Shown here piece by piece: positions 1-8,389 of a stretch of 64,000 nucleotides of DNA. The stretch covers positions 1 through 64,000 of the forward strand of contig JBLHVV010000001.1 in the NCBI GenBank assembly GCA_047628755.1. The letters are read 5' to 3'. Below the pieces are notes generated by a model that was not told where the DNA came from, searched no databases, and saw nothing but the letters and a program-made list of their open reading frames with translations. The DNA is from Bermanella sp047628755. Its GTDB lineage: Bacteria; Pseudomonadota; Gammaproteobacteria; Pseudomonadales; Oceanobacteraceae. The position numbers were made by a program, and so were the translations under genes. Each line of letters begins with the position of its first letter. Position 1 is the stretch's first letter.

Positions 1-1045
1 TAAGCTGGCTTGAAACAGACCAGCAATCCGTCATTTGTGTATCTTCGACGGCAGTAACAAAGACCTGACATTTTAAGCTTTCTAGCAGCGTACATAAAGC
101 TTTTCTGTGGTTAATATCCAACTCTGCCGATAAATCGTCTACTAAGAAGATACAAGGGCTATTAGACACCTGCTGATAGATTTCAGCCTGAGCTAATTTA
201 AGTGCGCACACCACCATTTTTTGCTGACCACGGGATAAAACCTCTGCAGCAGCCTGATTTTTCACCTTTAGCCGCAAATCAGCTCGTTGTGGCCCCATCT
301 GAGTAAAGCCCTGTTTAAGGTCACTATCCCAGTTCTCATTTAATAAACCATAGTAATCTCGATCTTTACTCCAACCCTGATAAAAGCTCATGCTCACATT
401 TAAATTGGGATTAAGTAATTCTATATAAGTATCAAAGCATGGTTTTAGTCGCTTAATATATTCTTGGCGCATAACATTCAGTTTATCGGCCAAAGTCGCT
501 AATGAGCGATGCCAAATCTCTCTTTCAGATTCTGAGCACCCTCCAGACTTTAGTAAGGCATTTCTTGTTTGGTGTGCTTTTTTAAACTGCCGCCACAGCG
601 ATATAAAATCATGTTCCACGTGGAACACTCCCCAATCTAAATACTCCCTACGGAACTGTGGGCTGCCTTCAAGCAGCTTAAGCATACCTGGATCAAGTAA
701 TTGTACAGGCAGTAATTGCGCTAACTCTGCTGCACTTTGTATCCACTGGCCATTTAACTTAATTCGGCGCTCACCTTTAATATTTCTTTCTATGCCTAGC
801 TGATACTGACCTTGTTTATGCGAGAGCTTACAAAATGCGGTAAATTGAGTTTGCTCATGCTGGATCATATTTTTATGCTTATGAGTCCGGAATGACTTGC
901 AGTAAGCCAGATAGTAAATAGATTCTAACAGGCTGGTTTTTCCACTACCATTCAAGCCATATATGAGATTAACCCCAGAGCTAGGGATTATAGAAACAGG
1001 AGTTAAATTACGAACCCCTTGCAAAACAAGAGATTCAATAGACAT
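1..1045 (-). CDS. recF: RecF, DNA replication and repair ATPase (3' end outside window)
   Basis: RecF is an SMC-like ATPase that binds gapped DNA and, with RecO and RecR, loads RecA; it acts on cytoplasmic DNA. From the ATG at 1045 the frame stays open to the window edge, giving 348 residues; the family is usually about 360-375, so only a short C-terminal piece is missing. Visible motifs are the Walker A GLNGSGKT (residues 30-37), the ABC signature LSRGQQK and the Walker B stretch CIFLVDDLSAEL near the end. It is third in the dnaA-dnaN-recF order, all on the minus strand. An intrinsic terminator lies between dnaN and recF, and the ribosome binding site is weak, so expression is probably low. 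A parS-like palindrome is embedded at codons 140-145. Identification is secure. Confidence 0.95.
   Translation of the reverse strand, partial: MSIESLVLQGVRNLTPVSIIPSSGVNLIYGLNGSGKTSLLESIYYLAYCKSFRTHKHKNMIQHEQTQFTAFCKLSHKQGQYQLGIERNIKGERRIKLNGQWIQSAAELAQLLPVQLLDPGMLKLLEGSPQFRREYLDWGVFHVEHDFISLWRQFKKAHQTRNALLKSGGCSESEREIWHRSLATLADKLNVMRQEYIKRLKPCFDTYIELLNPNLNVSMSFYQGWSKDRDYYGLLNENWDSDLKQGFTQMGPQRADLRLKVKNQAAAEVLSRGQQKMVVCALKLAQAEIYQQVSNSPCIFLVDDLSAELDINHRKALCTLLESLKCQVFVTAVEDTQMTDCWSVSSQL
612..627. promoter_or_regulatory. parS: parS-like ParB-binding site inside recF
   Basis: The 16-bp perfect palindrome TGTTCCACGTGGAACA matches the known chromosomal parS form used by Pseudomonas-type ParB proteins. 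It lies in the coding sequence of recF, about 3.4 kb from the dnaA-rpmH intergenic region and about 13 kb from parB. ParB should load here as a CTP-dependent clamp and ParA should then move the origin region. It is the only exact copy I found in the window. Binding is inferred from the match. Confidence 0.85.
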
Positions 1046-1110
1046 AGGTTATGAACATAAGGAGAAATTTAACTTCATCTGTTGTAATACCTGGCAAAGT
1101 ACTAAAAATA

Positions 1111-1140
1111 AAAAAAGGACTCTTTTGAAGTCCTTTTTTT
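1111..1140 (-). terminator. Intrinsic terminator between dnaN and recF
   Basis: The arms are AGGACT-type stems (AAAAAAGGACT and AGTCCTTTTTTT) around a 7-nt loop. A-rich and T-rich flanks make it work in either direction. On the minus strand it follows the dnaN stop codon and precedes the recF start, so it should cut dnaA-dnaN transcription before recF. Confidence 0.8.
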
Positions 1141-1171
1141 AGATACCTTTTTGGAACCGCTAAATAAAAAG

Positions 1172-2275
1172 CTAAAGACGCATTGGCATAACAACGTACA
1201 TGCTATCACCACCGTCTACTTCTTCCATAACAGCACTTGAATTAGCATCGCCTAGAGTCATCTTCATATCATCACCATCCAGTACCGACAGGACATCTTG
1301 TAGATAACTTACGTTAAAACCGATCTCTAAAGTTTCACCTTGAAATTCAACGCCAATTGTTTCTTCTGCTTGTTCTTGCTCAGGATTGTTAGCAACAACT
1401 TGCAGGTTATTATCATCTAGCAACAGACGAACACCACGGTATTTTTCATTGGATAAGATAGCAGTACGAGCAAATACTTGACGCAACGCCATCCGATCAG
1501 CAATTAAAGTGCGGTTCCCATTGCGAGGAATCACACGCTCATAATCAGGGAATTTACCGTCGACCAGTTTAGAGGTAAAAGTATAATCACCTACTTGGGC
1601 ACGAATATGGTTACTGCTCAGCATTAGATCAACTGAGGATTCGGGGTCTGTCATTAGCTTAGCGAGCTCTAGTACAGCTTTTCTAGGAACTATGACTTGG
1701 ATTTTACCTTCAATTTCTAAATCAACGGATACGCCGCAAGTAGCTAGACGGTGTCCATCGGTTGCTACAGCCCTAAGCCCATCGGACTTTACTTCAATCA
1801 ATAAGCCGTTTAAGTAGTAGCGAACATCTTGCTGAGCCATTGCAAACGCAGTTCGGTCTATTACTCTGCGAAGCTGTTTCTGTGGCACGTTTAGCGTTGC
1901 TGTTGCATCGATGTCGTCGACGCTGGGAAATTCATTGGCTGGCAGACTAGATAAAACAAACTTACTACGGCCTGCTGATAACTTAACTTTATGGTCTTCT
2001 TGGCTAATCTCGATAGTACTTTGGTCTGGTAATGATTTACAAATATCCATTAACTTTTTGGCAGGTACAGTAATCTCACCGTCTTCACCTGGGGCTAAAA
2101 GCTGAGTACGACCCACCATTTCTACTTCTAAGTCTGTACCGGTTAAAGACAACTTATCGCCTTGAACTTCTAACAAAACGTTAGAAAGTACCGGCAGCGT
2201 TTGACGACGTTCAACTACGCCTGCAACTAACTGAAGTGGCTTTAACAGGGCTTCCCTGGTGATTGTGAATTTCAT
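1172..2275 (-). CDS. dnaN: DNA polymerase III beta sliding clamp
   Basis: DnaN forms the ring-shaped dimeric clamp that holds DNA polymerase III and other polymerases on DNA. At 367 residues it has the standard length for three clamp domains (about 1-120, 127-245 and 247-367), and it ends in the conserved MPMRL tail. The ATG at 2275 has GGGA six bases upstream. It is 106 bp downstream of dnaA on the same strand and is probably co-transcribed with it; a strong terminator follows the stop codon. Nothing unusual was seen. Confidence 0.98.
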   Translation of the reverse strand: MKFTITREALLKPLQLVAGVVERRQTLPVLSNVLLEVQGDKLSLTGTDLEVEMVGRTQLLAPGEDGEITVPAKKLMDICKSLPDQSTIEISQEDHKVKLSAGRSKFVLSSLPANEFPSVDDIDATATLNVPQKQLRRVIDRTAFAMAQQDVRYYLNGLLIEVKSDGLRAVATDGHRLATCGVSVDLEIEGKIQVIVPRKAVLELAKLMTDPESSVDLMLSSNHIRAQVGDYTFTSKLVDGKFPDYERVIPRNGNRTLIADRMALRQVFARTAILSNEKYRGVRLLLDDNNLQVVANNPEQEQAEETIGVEFQGETLEIGFNVSYLQDVLSVLDGDDMKMTLGDANSSAVMEEVDGGDSMYVVMPMRL

Positions 2276-2381
2276 GCCTTATCCCACGCTTATTTGGTCT
2301 GTGACCATAATCGATTTTTTATAATAATGTATTGTAATATTGAAACTAAAAATTACTTTAAGTAATTGATTTTATTGAGAT

Positions 2382-3851
2382 TTATCCTGTAAGGGATCTC
2401 AATAAGTTCTTATAATCTTCACTTATATCTGCTGTGTTTTCACGCAGCTCTTTAATTTTTCTGCAACCATGTAATACCGTTGTATGGTCGCGACCGCCAA
2501 ATGCATCGCCTATTTCTGGCAAGCTGTGGTTGGTTAGTTCTTTACTTAAGGCCATTGCCATTTGACGTGGCCTAGCAACTGAGCGAGAACGTCGCTTAGA
2601 TAATAAATCAGCTACCTTAATTTTGTAATATTCTGCAACAATTCGTTGAATGTTATCAATACTGACCTGCTTGTCCTGTAAAGCCAATAGATCTTTTAGG
2701 CTTTCTTTAATAAAAGGCAAGGTTATTTTTGAACCAGTGAACGCAGCATTAGCAATAACGCGCTTTAAAGCCCCCTCTAACTCACGAACATTACTACGAA
2801 TTTTCTGAGCGACAAAAAAAGCCGCTTCGTGGGGAAGGTCTATACCTTCTTCTTCGGCTTTTTTCATTAATATAGCCACACGGGTTTCCAACTCAGGTGG
2901 TTCAACCGCTACGGTCAAACCCCACCCAAAACGACTTTTGAGCCTGTCTTCTAGGCCGTCAATTTCTTTAGGATAGCGATCGCAAGTCAGAATCATTTGC
3001 TGACCACCTTCTAATAAAGCGTTAAAGGTATGAAAAAACTCTTCTTGGCTACGTTCCTTGCCAGCAAAAAACTGTATGTCATCTATTAATAACGCATCCA
3101 CCGAACGGTAATAACGTTTAAATTCATTTATTGCATTTAGCTGTAACGCTTTAACCATGTCGGCTACAAATCTCTCTGAATGCAAATATACAACTTTAGC
3201 ATTTGGATTTTGCTTTTGGATATGGTTACCAACTGCATGCATGAGGTGCGTTTTACCTAAACCAACACCACCATATATAAATAATGGATTATAAGAACCA
3301 CCGGCATTTTGGGATACTTGATGAGCCGCTGCATGGGCAAGTTGATTGGACTTGCCTTCGACAAAGGTGTCAAAAGTAAAACGTTTATTCAGACTGCTCT
3401 GATGATTAATTCCACCTTCAACCTGAACTCTTCTTCCTTCCTTTATAGGAGCTATTGCTGCAGGAGCTAATAAGCTGGCAGAAGCTGGAAGAATCACTTG
3501 GTTAGAGCTATCACGAACAATTTGACTAGTGAACGCTTGGGTAGATGGCTGCGAGTCTACTGTTGTTCTTTTTTCCACATGTGCAGGAGCAATAAACGCA
3601 GGTGAATTGGCCTGCGAATTAATATCCAATTTAAACGATAAGACCTGTCCACCATTCAATTCTTCTAGTATTGATTGAATACGATTTGAAAATTTATCTT
3701 TAACCCAATCTTTTACAAATCGATTGGGCGCAGAAATAATTAATTCCGATCCAGATTGGTTGGCTCTTAAAGGCCTTATCCAGGTATTAAATTGTTGTGA
3801 AGGCAATTCATCTTGCAAACACTTTACACATTCTTCCCACAATGCCAGCAC
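2382..3851 (-). CDS. dnaA: Chromosomal replication initiator DnaA
   Basis: DnaA is the AAA+ ATPase that binds DnaA boxes and opens the origin. I place the start at the GTG at 3851, because GGAG lies nine bases upstream and the protein then begins MLALWEECV, aligning with MS-LWQQC starts of relatives. An in-frame GTG at 3872 would add seven residues. In the 489-residue form the Walker A GGVGLGKT is at about 194-201, the Walker B LLIDDIQF at about 254-261, and the C-terminal DNA-binding signature GGRDHTTVLHGC at about 452-463. The variable linker (about 75-155) is of ordinary length. A DnaA box overlaps the likely -35 region, suggesting autoregulation. Confidence 0.97.
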   Translation of the reverse strand: MLALWEECVKCLQDELPSQQFNTWIRPLRANQSGSELIISAPNRFVKDWVKDKFSNRIQSILEELNGGQVLSFKLDINSQANSPAFIAPAHVEKRTTVDSQPSTQAFTSQIVRDSSNQVILPASASLLAPAAIAPIKEGRRVQVEGGINHQSSLNKRFTFDTFVEGKSNQLAHAAAHQVSQNAGGSYNPLFIYGGVGLGKTHLMHAVGNHIQKQNPNAKVVYLHSERFVADMVKALQLNAINEFKRYYRSVDALLIDDIQFFAGKERSQEEFFHTFNALLEGGQQMILTCDRYPKEIDGLEDRLKSRFGWGLTVAVEPPELETRVAILMKKAEEEGIDLPHEAAFFVAQKIRSNVRELEGALKRVIANAAFTGSKITLPFIKESLKDLLALQDKQVSIDNIQRIVAEYYKIKVADLLSKRRSRSVARPRQMAMALSKELTNHSLPEIGDAFGGRDHTTVLHGCRKIKELRENTADISEDYKNLLRSLTG

Positions 3852-3881
3852 GGCACAAAACTCCAAAAACACGAGCAGACT

Positions 3882-3910
3882 ATTGTACCTAAATTGAAAA
3901 AGTTATCCAC
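3882..3910 (-). promoter_or_regulatory. Possible dnaA promoter overlapped by a DnaA box
   Basis: On the minus strand a TACAAT -10 hexamer (3882-3887) lies 17 bp from a poor -35, GTGGAT (3905-3910). The -35 lies inside the exact DnaA box at 3903-3911, which would let DnaA repress its own gene. The weak -35 keeps confidence low. Confidence 0.35.
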
Positions 3911-4252
3911 AGATATGGCTGCATTATGTTGTGGATTAAGTATGTGTAAGACAAGGGTGTAAATGTGAATAACTGGCTGTTTCAATTTGCCTGTGTATAA
4001 CCCACTATTCTATACCCAACATATCTACCGCTTGCCCAAAGCTTATTTGTTGAATATACACGAGTTATGATCGTCTACAGGGTTGATTTTTAAAGGGCTA
4101 AGGTCACTTTTCCACAGAAAATAGGTCCCTTATTAATAATAACTAATCATAAGAAACATATATAAATACATATATATATATTTAATAATCTATTAAGAAT
4201 AACTTATTAAAAATTGTGATTTGAAATAATTAACAAAAAAGTGAATGAGTGA

Positions 4253-4281
4253 TTGAAAGTGTTCGGTGTTTTGAATACAAT
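4253..4281 (+). promoter_or_regulatory. Promoter of the rpmH-rnpA operon
   Basis: TTGAAA (4253-4258), a 17-bp spacer and TACAAT (4276-4281) form a good sigma-70 promoter about 45 bp before the rpmH start codon. It follows directly on the AT-rich candidate unwinding region. Confidence 0.7.
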
Positions 4282-4326
4282 CCGCTCCCTAATTTTTATC
4301 GTTAACCAAATTTAAGAGGAAAGGTA

Positions 4327-4461
4327 ATGAAACGTACTTTTCAACCTAGTGTTCTAAAACGTAAACGTACTCACGGCTTTCGTGCTCGTATGGCAACAAA
4401 AAGCGGTCGTCAAATTTTGGCCCGTCGTCGTGCCAAAGGTCGTAAAAAGCTTTCAGCTTAA
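4327..4461 (+). CDS. rpmH: 50S ribosomal protein L34
   Basis: L34 is a very small basic protein of the large ribosomal subunit. The 44-residue frame starts MKRTFQPSVLKRKR, continues with the family's HGFRARM and ends in RAKGRKKLSA, matching L34 from end to end. AGAGGAAAGG is a strong ribosome binding site just upstream of the ATG. The gene is followed after six bases by rnpA, the near-universal arrangement in bacteria. Confidence 0.98.
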   Translation: MKRTFQPSVLKRKRTHGFRARMATKSGRQILARRRAKGRKKLSA

Positions 4462-4467
4462 TTCTGA

Positions 4468-4845
4468 ATGATTAGCTCGGAATTCTCACGGCAGGTTCGA
4501 TTACTGACCGCCGAGGATTACAGCAAGGTATTCGGCAAAGCAGACGCAAAAGCTCAGTCTGGGCAAATTCTGATTCTAGCTCATCGCAACGATCTGGGTT
4601 ATGCTCGAGTTGGCTTAGTTGTGGCAAAAAAACATGCAAAGCGTGCTGTTGATCGTAATTCGATCAAACGTATTATTCGCGAAAGTTTTCGCCAAAACCA
4701 GTCTAAGTTAGAGAACTACGATTGTGTTGTACTCTCTCGCCCTGGGGCGAAAGATTTGGACAAAATCCAATTACGACTCATGATAGACAAGCTTTGGACA
4801 CGGTTAAGGCAAAATCCGAATGGCAATCGTCCCCGAAAAAAATGA
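4468..4845 (+). CDS. rnpA: Ribonuclease P protein component
   Basis: RnpA is the protein subunit of RNase P and helps the catalytic RNA bind and cleave pre-tRNA 5' leaders. The 125-residue protein is basic, has the normal size, and carries the RNR motif RNSIKRIIRE at residues 63-72 after VGLVVAKKHAKRAV. It lies between rpmH and yidD in the usual operon and overlaps yidD by 26 bases. The RNase P RNA gene was not found in this window. Confidence 0.96.
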   Translation: MISSEFSRQVRLLTAEDYSKVFGKADAKAQSGQILILAHRNDLGYARVGLVVAKKHAKRAVDRNSIKRIIRESFRQNQSKLENYDCVVLSRPGAKDLDKIQLRLMIDKLWTRLRQNPNGNRPRKK

Positions 4846-5101
4846 GAAGATCAAAAAAAATAACTTATTAGTGACCTTTTTGGCTCTTCCAATACGTTTT
4901 TATCGATTATTTATCAGCCCTTTGATACCTAGCCGTTGCCGTTACTCTCCTACTTGTTCAGAATACGCCCTCGAAGCTTTACATATCCATGGTCCTTTCT
5001 TTGGTTTATGGTTAAGCATAAAGCGAATTGGTCGTTGTCACCCTTGGGGTTCCCATGGTTATGATCCAGTTCCTGATAAAAATCACACAAATAAGAGCTA
5101 A
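4820..5101 (+). CDS. yidD: Membrane protein insertion efficiency factor YidD
   Basis: YidD is a small inner-membrane-associated protein that assists YidC/Sec-dependent membrane protein insertion. The 93-residue sequence has the family core SRCRYSPTCSEYA (residues 38-50), the following GPFFGLWLSIKRIGRC and the HPWGSHGYDPVP segment (74-85). An amphipathic or hydrophobic stretch at about 15-36 precedes the core. The start overlaps the end of rnpA by 26 bases, suggesting translational coupling, and yidC starts six bases after the stop. Confidence 0.95.
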   Translation: MAIVPEKNEKIKKNNLLVTFLALPIRFYRLFISPLIPSRCRYSPTCSEYALEALHIHGPFFGLWLSIKRIGRCHPWGSHGYDPVPDKNHTNKS

Positions 5102-5107
5102 CGTAAG

Positions 5108-6769
5108 ATGGATGTAAGAAGAGGCATTATTCTCGCCAGCATCGCAGTATTGTCGTATTTGCTGATACTTGAATGGAACGAGGACTACGGTAAACGCCCT
5201 CAGGCGATTCAACCAGTAACCCAATTATCGCCGATAGAAAATATATCCGATATTCCTGAAACAATTCAACAAACAAACTTAGACGCCCCGCTTTTGTCTT
5301 TAGACGTTCCAGAAGTAAAGCTTTCCGCTCCTACTAATCAGTTAATTGAAGTTCAGACTGACGTATTAGATATTCGTATTAATCCTCAGGGTGGCGATAT
5401 TGTTTATGCAGCGTTAAAAGCTTTTCCAGTATCTGTTGAGCAAAAAGAATCAGCATTTGTATTGCTAGAACAGAGTTCCATTCGTACTTACGTAGCTCAA
5501 AGTGGTCTAGTGGGTAAAAATGGTATCGACAAATCCGGTCGTGCTAGATTTAGTGCGCAAAAAACCAAATACGAAATGATGGATGGCGAAGACACGTTAT
5601 CCGTTGTATTAAAAATTCAGCAAGATGGGGTAAGCATAGATAAAGTGTTTAATTTTACTCGAGGTCAATATTTAGTTGACCTTGGCTATCGCGTAAACAA
5701 CAACACCTCTACTCAATGGCAAGCCAACTTCTATGCGCAATTTAAGCGTGATAACAGCAGCGATCCATCAAGCATGGAGTCAATGGGAATGAATTCTTAT
5801 TTAGGTGGTGCATTTACTCGCCCAGCTGAGAATTATTATAAAGTTGATTTTGATGATATGGATGATGGCAGTTTTAAAGAAAAAATGACGGGAGGCTGGG
5901 CCGCTTTCTTACAACATTATTTTCTAGGGGCTTGGGTTCCTCCAGCGGATGCGGAACATACCTTTAGTGCACGTAAAGCCGGCGGACAATACATTGTTGG
6001 TTATCATGATGATGCATTTACAGTAGCTGCAGGTTCACAGGGTGAAACATTTACTAGTATTTACTTAGGACCCAAAGACCAAGTTCGCTTAGCTGAAATT
6101 GCCGAGCATCTGGATCTAACCATCGACTATGGTTGGTTGTGGTGGATAGCACAACCGTTATTCTGGTTACTGCAAGCCATGCATTCAATTGCAGGTAACT
6201 GGGGCTTTGCCATCATAATGTTGACTATTTTAGTTAAATTAGCGTTTTTTCCGTTATCTGCTGCAAGTTACCGTTCAATGGCGAATATGAGAAGAGTAGC
6301 ACCCAAATTAACGGCTTTACGTGAACAACACGGCGACGATAGACAAAAGTTAAGCTCAGAAATGATGGGTCTGTATAAGAAAGAAAAAATAAATCCACTG
6401 GGAGGATGTTTGCCAATACTGGTTCAAATGCCAGTGTTCATTGCACTATACTGGGTATTAATGGAGTCTGTAGAGCTGCGTCAAGCACCATTTATGCTGT
6501 GGATTGAAGATCTATCAATTAAAGATCCGTTCTTCATACTGCCTTTGATCATGGGTGCTTCTATGTTTGTTCAAATGCAACTTAATCCAACTCCCCCAGA
6601 CCCAATGCAGGCTAAAGTTATGAAGTTAATGCCTATTATTTTTACGGTATTCTTCTTATTTTTCCCCGCCGGTCTAGTACTTTACTGGGTAGTGAATAAC
6701 TTATTATCGATTGCTCAACAGTATTACATTACTAAGCAAATTGAGAAGCAAGCAGAGTCAAAGGCATAA
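5108..6769 (+). CDS. yidC: Membrane protein insertase YidC
   Basis: YidC inserts and folds inner-membrane proteins, including ATP synthase subunit c, alone or with SecYEG. The 553-residue protein has the gammaproteobacterial layout: one N-terminal membrane segment (about 7-23), a large periplasmic P1 domain (about 55-340), then the 60KD_IMP core with five membrane segments from about residue 350, including INPLGGCLPILVQMPVFIAL. The basic C-terminal tail is short. It closes the rpmH-rnpA-yidD-yidC cluster; a terminator follows. Confidence 0.97.
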   Translation: MDVRRGIILASIAVLSYLLILEWNEDYGKRPQAIQPVTQLSPIENISDIPETIQQTNLDAPLLSLDVPEVKLSAPTNQLIEVQTDVLDIRINPQGGDIVYAALKAFPVSVEQKESAFVLLEQSSIRTYVAQSGLVGKNGIDKSGRARFSAQKTKYEMMDGEDTLSVVLKIQQDGVSIDKVFNFTRGQYLVDLGYRVNNNTSTQWQANFYAQFKRDNSSDPSSMESMGMNSYLGGAFTRPAENYYKVDFDDMDDGSFKEKMTGGWAAFLQHYFLGAWVPPADAEHTFSARKAGGQYIVGYHDDAFTVAAGSQGETFTSIYLGPKDQVRLAEIAEHLDLTIDYGWLWWIAQPLFWLLQAMHSIAGNWGFAIIMLTILVKLAFFPLSAASYRSMANMRRVAPKLTALREQHGDDRQKLSSEMMGLYKKEKINPLGGCLPILVQMPVFIALYWVLMESVELRQAPFMLWIEDLSIKDPFFILPLIMGASMFVQMQLNPTPPDPMQAKVMKLMPIIFTVFFLFFPAGLVLYWVVNNLLSIAQQYYITKQIEKQAESKA

Positions 6770-6804
6770 CGTCACTGCTTCTGTAGTTATTAACAAAATG
6801 AAAT

Positions 6805-6843
6805 GGGAGATTTAAAGCCAATAGGTTTTAAATCTCCCGTTTT
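6805..6843 (+). terminator. Terminator after yidC
   Basis: A 12-bp perfect stem GGGAGATTTAAA (6805-6816) pairs with TTTAAATCTCCC (6827-6838), followed by GTTTTG. The downstream T-run is short, so termination may be partial, letting some transcripts reach mnmE. Confidence 0.7.
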
Positions 6844-6906
6844 GCGTTTAACGTTTTATTAATCATCTTTAATATTTAATTTTTAATTTAGGCTTTGGAA
6901 TATTTT

Positions 6907-8280
6907 ATGGAATTAGGACAATTGAATACAGATACTATTGTTGCCATTGCTACACCTCCTGGACGTGGTGGGGTAGGCATTGTTCGAGTATCAGGTCCTA
7001 AATCAAAAGATATTGCCAATCAAATGCTGGGTTTTATGCCTAAGCCAAGATACGCCCATTATTGCCCATTTAAAGATCAAGCTCAGAATACCATCGATGA
7101 GGGATTGGCCCTTTATTTTGAAGGTCCTAATTCATTTACTGGCGAAAATATTTTAGAACTGCAGGGTCATGGAGGACCAGTGGTCCTAGACTTTGTACTA
7201 AAGCGTTGCATTGAATTGGGTGCTCGCACTGCTAGGCCCGGTGAGTTCTCTGAACGGGCTTTCTTAAATGATAAAATAGATTTAACTCAAGCCGAAGCGA
7301 TTGCTGATTTGATTGATTCAGCTTCAGAACAAGCAGCTCGATGTGCGGTACGTTCTTTACAAGGTGCGTTCAGTAATCGTATTCATGAGTTAGTAAACAG
7401 CCTGATTCAACTGCGAATTTATGTGGAAGCGGCTATAGATTTTCCAGAAGAAGAAATAGACTTTTTATCCGATGGGAAAGTGGAAAAAGACTTACGTGGT
7501 GTAATGGACAATCTAGCCAACGTAATGCAAGAAGCTAATCAAGGTACATTGCTTCGTGAAGGTATGACAGTGGTTATTGCTGGACGCCCTAATGCGGGCA
7601 AATCTTCACTACTAAATGCCCTTTCAGGACGTGATACAGCCATTGTTACCCATATTGCTGGAACCACTCGTGATGTATTGCGCGAACATATCCATATTGA
7701 CGGTATGCCACTGCATATTATCGACACTGCTGGCTTGCGAGACGCACCCGATGAAGTAGAGCGAATTGGTATCCAAAGAGCTTGGAATGAAATAGAACAA
7801 GCCGACCGAGTTTTACTGGTGGTCGATGGAACAGAAACCACAAAAACAGCCCCCCATGATATCTGGCCTGATTTTGTAGATAAACTCCCTCATCCAGAGC
7901 GCATTACAGTGGTTCGTAATAAGGCAGATTTAACAGGGGAAATTTCGGGTATAAGTGAAGGCGAGCAAAGCCCTATTATTCGGATTGCAGCAAAAGACGG
8001 CTCAGGCATCTCAGAGTTAAGAGAGCACCTTAAAACCATAATGGGCTACAACGCATCTACCGAGGGAGGCTTTATTGCTCGTCGCCGTCATATAGAGGCC
8101 TTGGAGCGAGCTACAGTATTTTTAAATAGTGGTCTTGATCAGTTAACTGGAGCCAGTGCTGGCGAGTTACTAGCGGAAGATTTGCGCATGGCGCAAAATT
8201 CGTTAAATGAAATAACGGGTGAATTCTCCAGTGATGATTTATTGGGTAAAATATTTGGAAGCTTCTGCATTGGTAAGTAA
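6907..8280 (+). CDS. mnmE: tRNA uridine-5-carboxymethylaminomethyl modification GTPase MnmE
   Basis: MnmE with MnmG builds the cmnm5 modification at the wobble uridine of several tRNAs. I start at the ATG at 6907, which has GGA seven bases upstream; an in-frame TTG at 6895 would add four residues. The 457-residue protein has a folate-binding N-domain, the G-domain motifs GRPNAGKSS (226-234), TTRD (253-256), DTAG (273-276) and NKAD (338-341), and the C-terminal CIGK with the catalytic cysteine. Its partner mnmG lies 1.8 kb downstream, separated by an opposite-strand gene and a long non-coding region. Confidence 0.97.
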   Translation: MELGQLNTDTIVAIATPPGRGGVGIVRVSGPKSKDIANQMLGFMPKPRYAHYCPFKDQAQNTIDEGLALYFEGPNSFTGENILELQGHGGPVVLDFVLKRCIELGARTARPGEFSERAFLNDKIDLTQAEAIADLIDSASEQAARCAVRSLQGAFSNRIHELVNSLIQLRIYVEAAIDFPEEEIDFLSDGKVEKDLRGVMDNLANVMQEANQGTLLREGMTVVIAGRPNAGKSSLLNALSGRDTAIVTHIAGTTRDVLREHIHIDGMPLHIIDTAGLRDAPDEVERIGIQRAWNEIEQADRVLLVVDGTETTKTAPHDIWPDFVDKLPHPERITVVRNKADLTGEISGISEGEQSPIIRIAAKDGSGISELREHLKTIMGYNASTEGGFIARRRHIEALERATVFLNSGLDQLTGASAGELLAEDLRMAQNSLNEITGEFSSDDLLGKIFGSFCIGK

Positions 8281-8315
8281 TTCGTCTTAACCAGCTCTAA
8301 AGTGCAATTAAAAAC

Positions 8316-8367
8316 AAAAAAACCGGTCTATTACTTAAAGATATCTAAGTAATAGACCGGTTTTTTT
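8316..8367. terminator. Bidirectional terminator between mnmE and the lactonase-like gene
   Basis: A perfect 22-bp inverted repeat (8316-8337 and 8346-8367) with an 8-nt loop is bounded by A7 on one side and T7 on the other. It lies between two convergent genes and should stop transcription from both. Confidence 0.92.
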
Positions 8368-8389
8368 GTGATTACATTGTCATGCTTTA

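Larger units (their letters stand above)
3852..4326. other. dnaA-rpmH intergenic region, candidate oriC
   Basis: This 475-bp gap has no gene. DnaA-box matches: TTATCCACA exact at 3903-3911; TAATCCACA on the minus strand at 3930-3938 (one mismatch); TTATTCACA on the minus strand at 3964-3972; TTATACACA on the minus strand at 3992-4000; and TTTTCCACA at 4108-4116 (one mismatch). From about 4121 to 4245 the sequence is almost pure A/T, with TA repeats around 4160-4182, resembling a duplex-unwinding element. Pseudomonas oriC lies in this same interval. A second box cluster is present before mnmG (9212-10040), so which is the active origin is not decided here. Confidence 0.7.

Noticed and set aside
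3852..3872. GTG at 3872 as the dnaA start
   Set aside because: It adds MFLEFCA, which is absent from relatives; the GTG at 3851 has GGAG at a good distance and a standard N-terminus.
7539..7841. 100-codon minus-strand frame inside mnmE
   Set aside because: It runs fully antisense to a complete core gene and has no family match.
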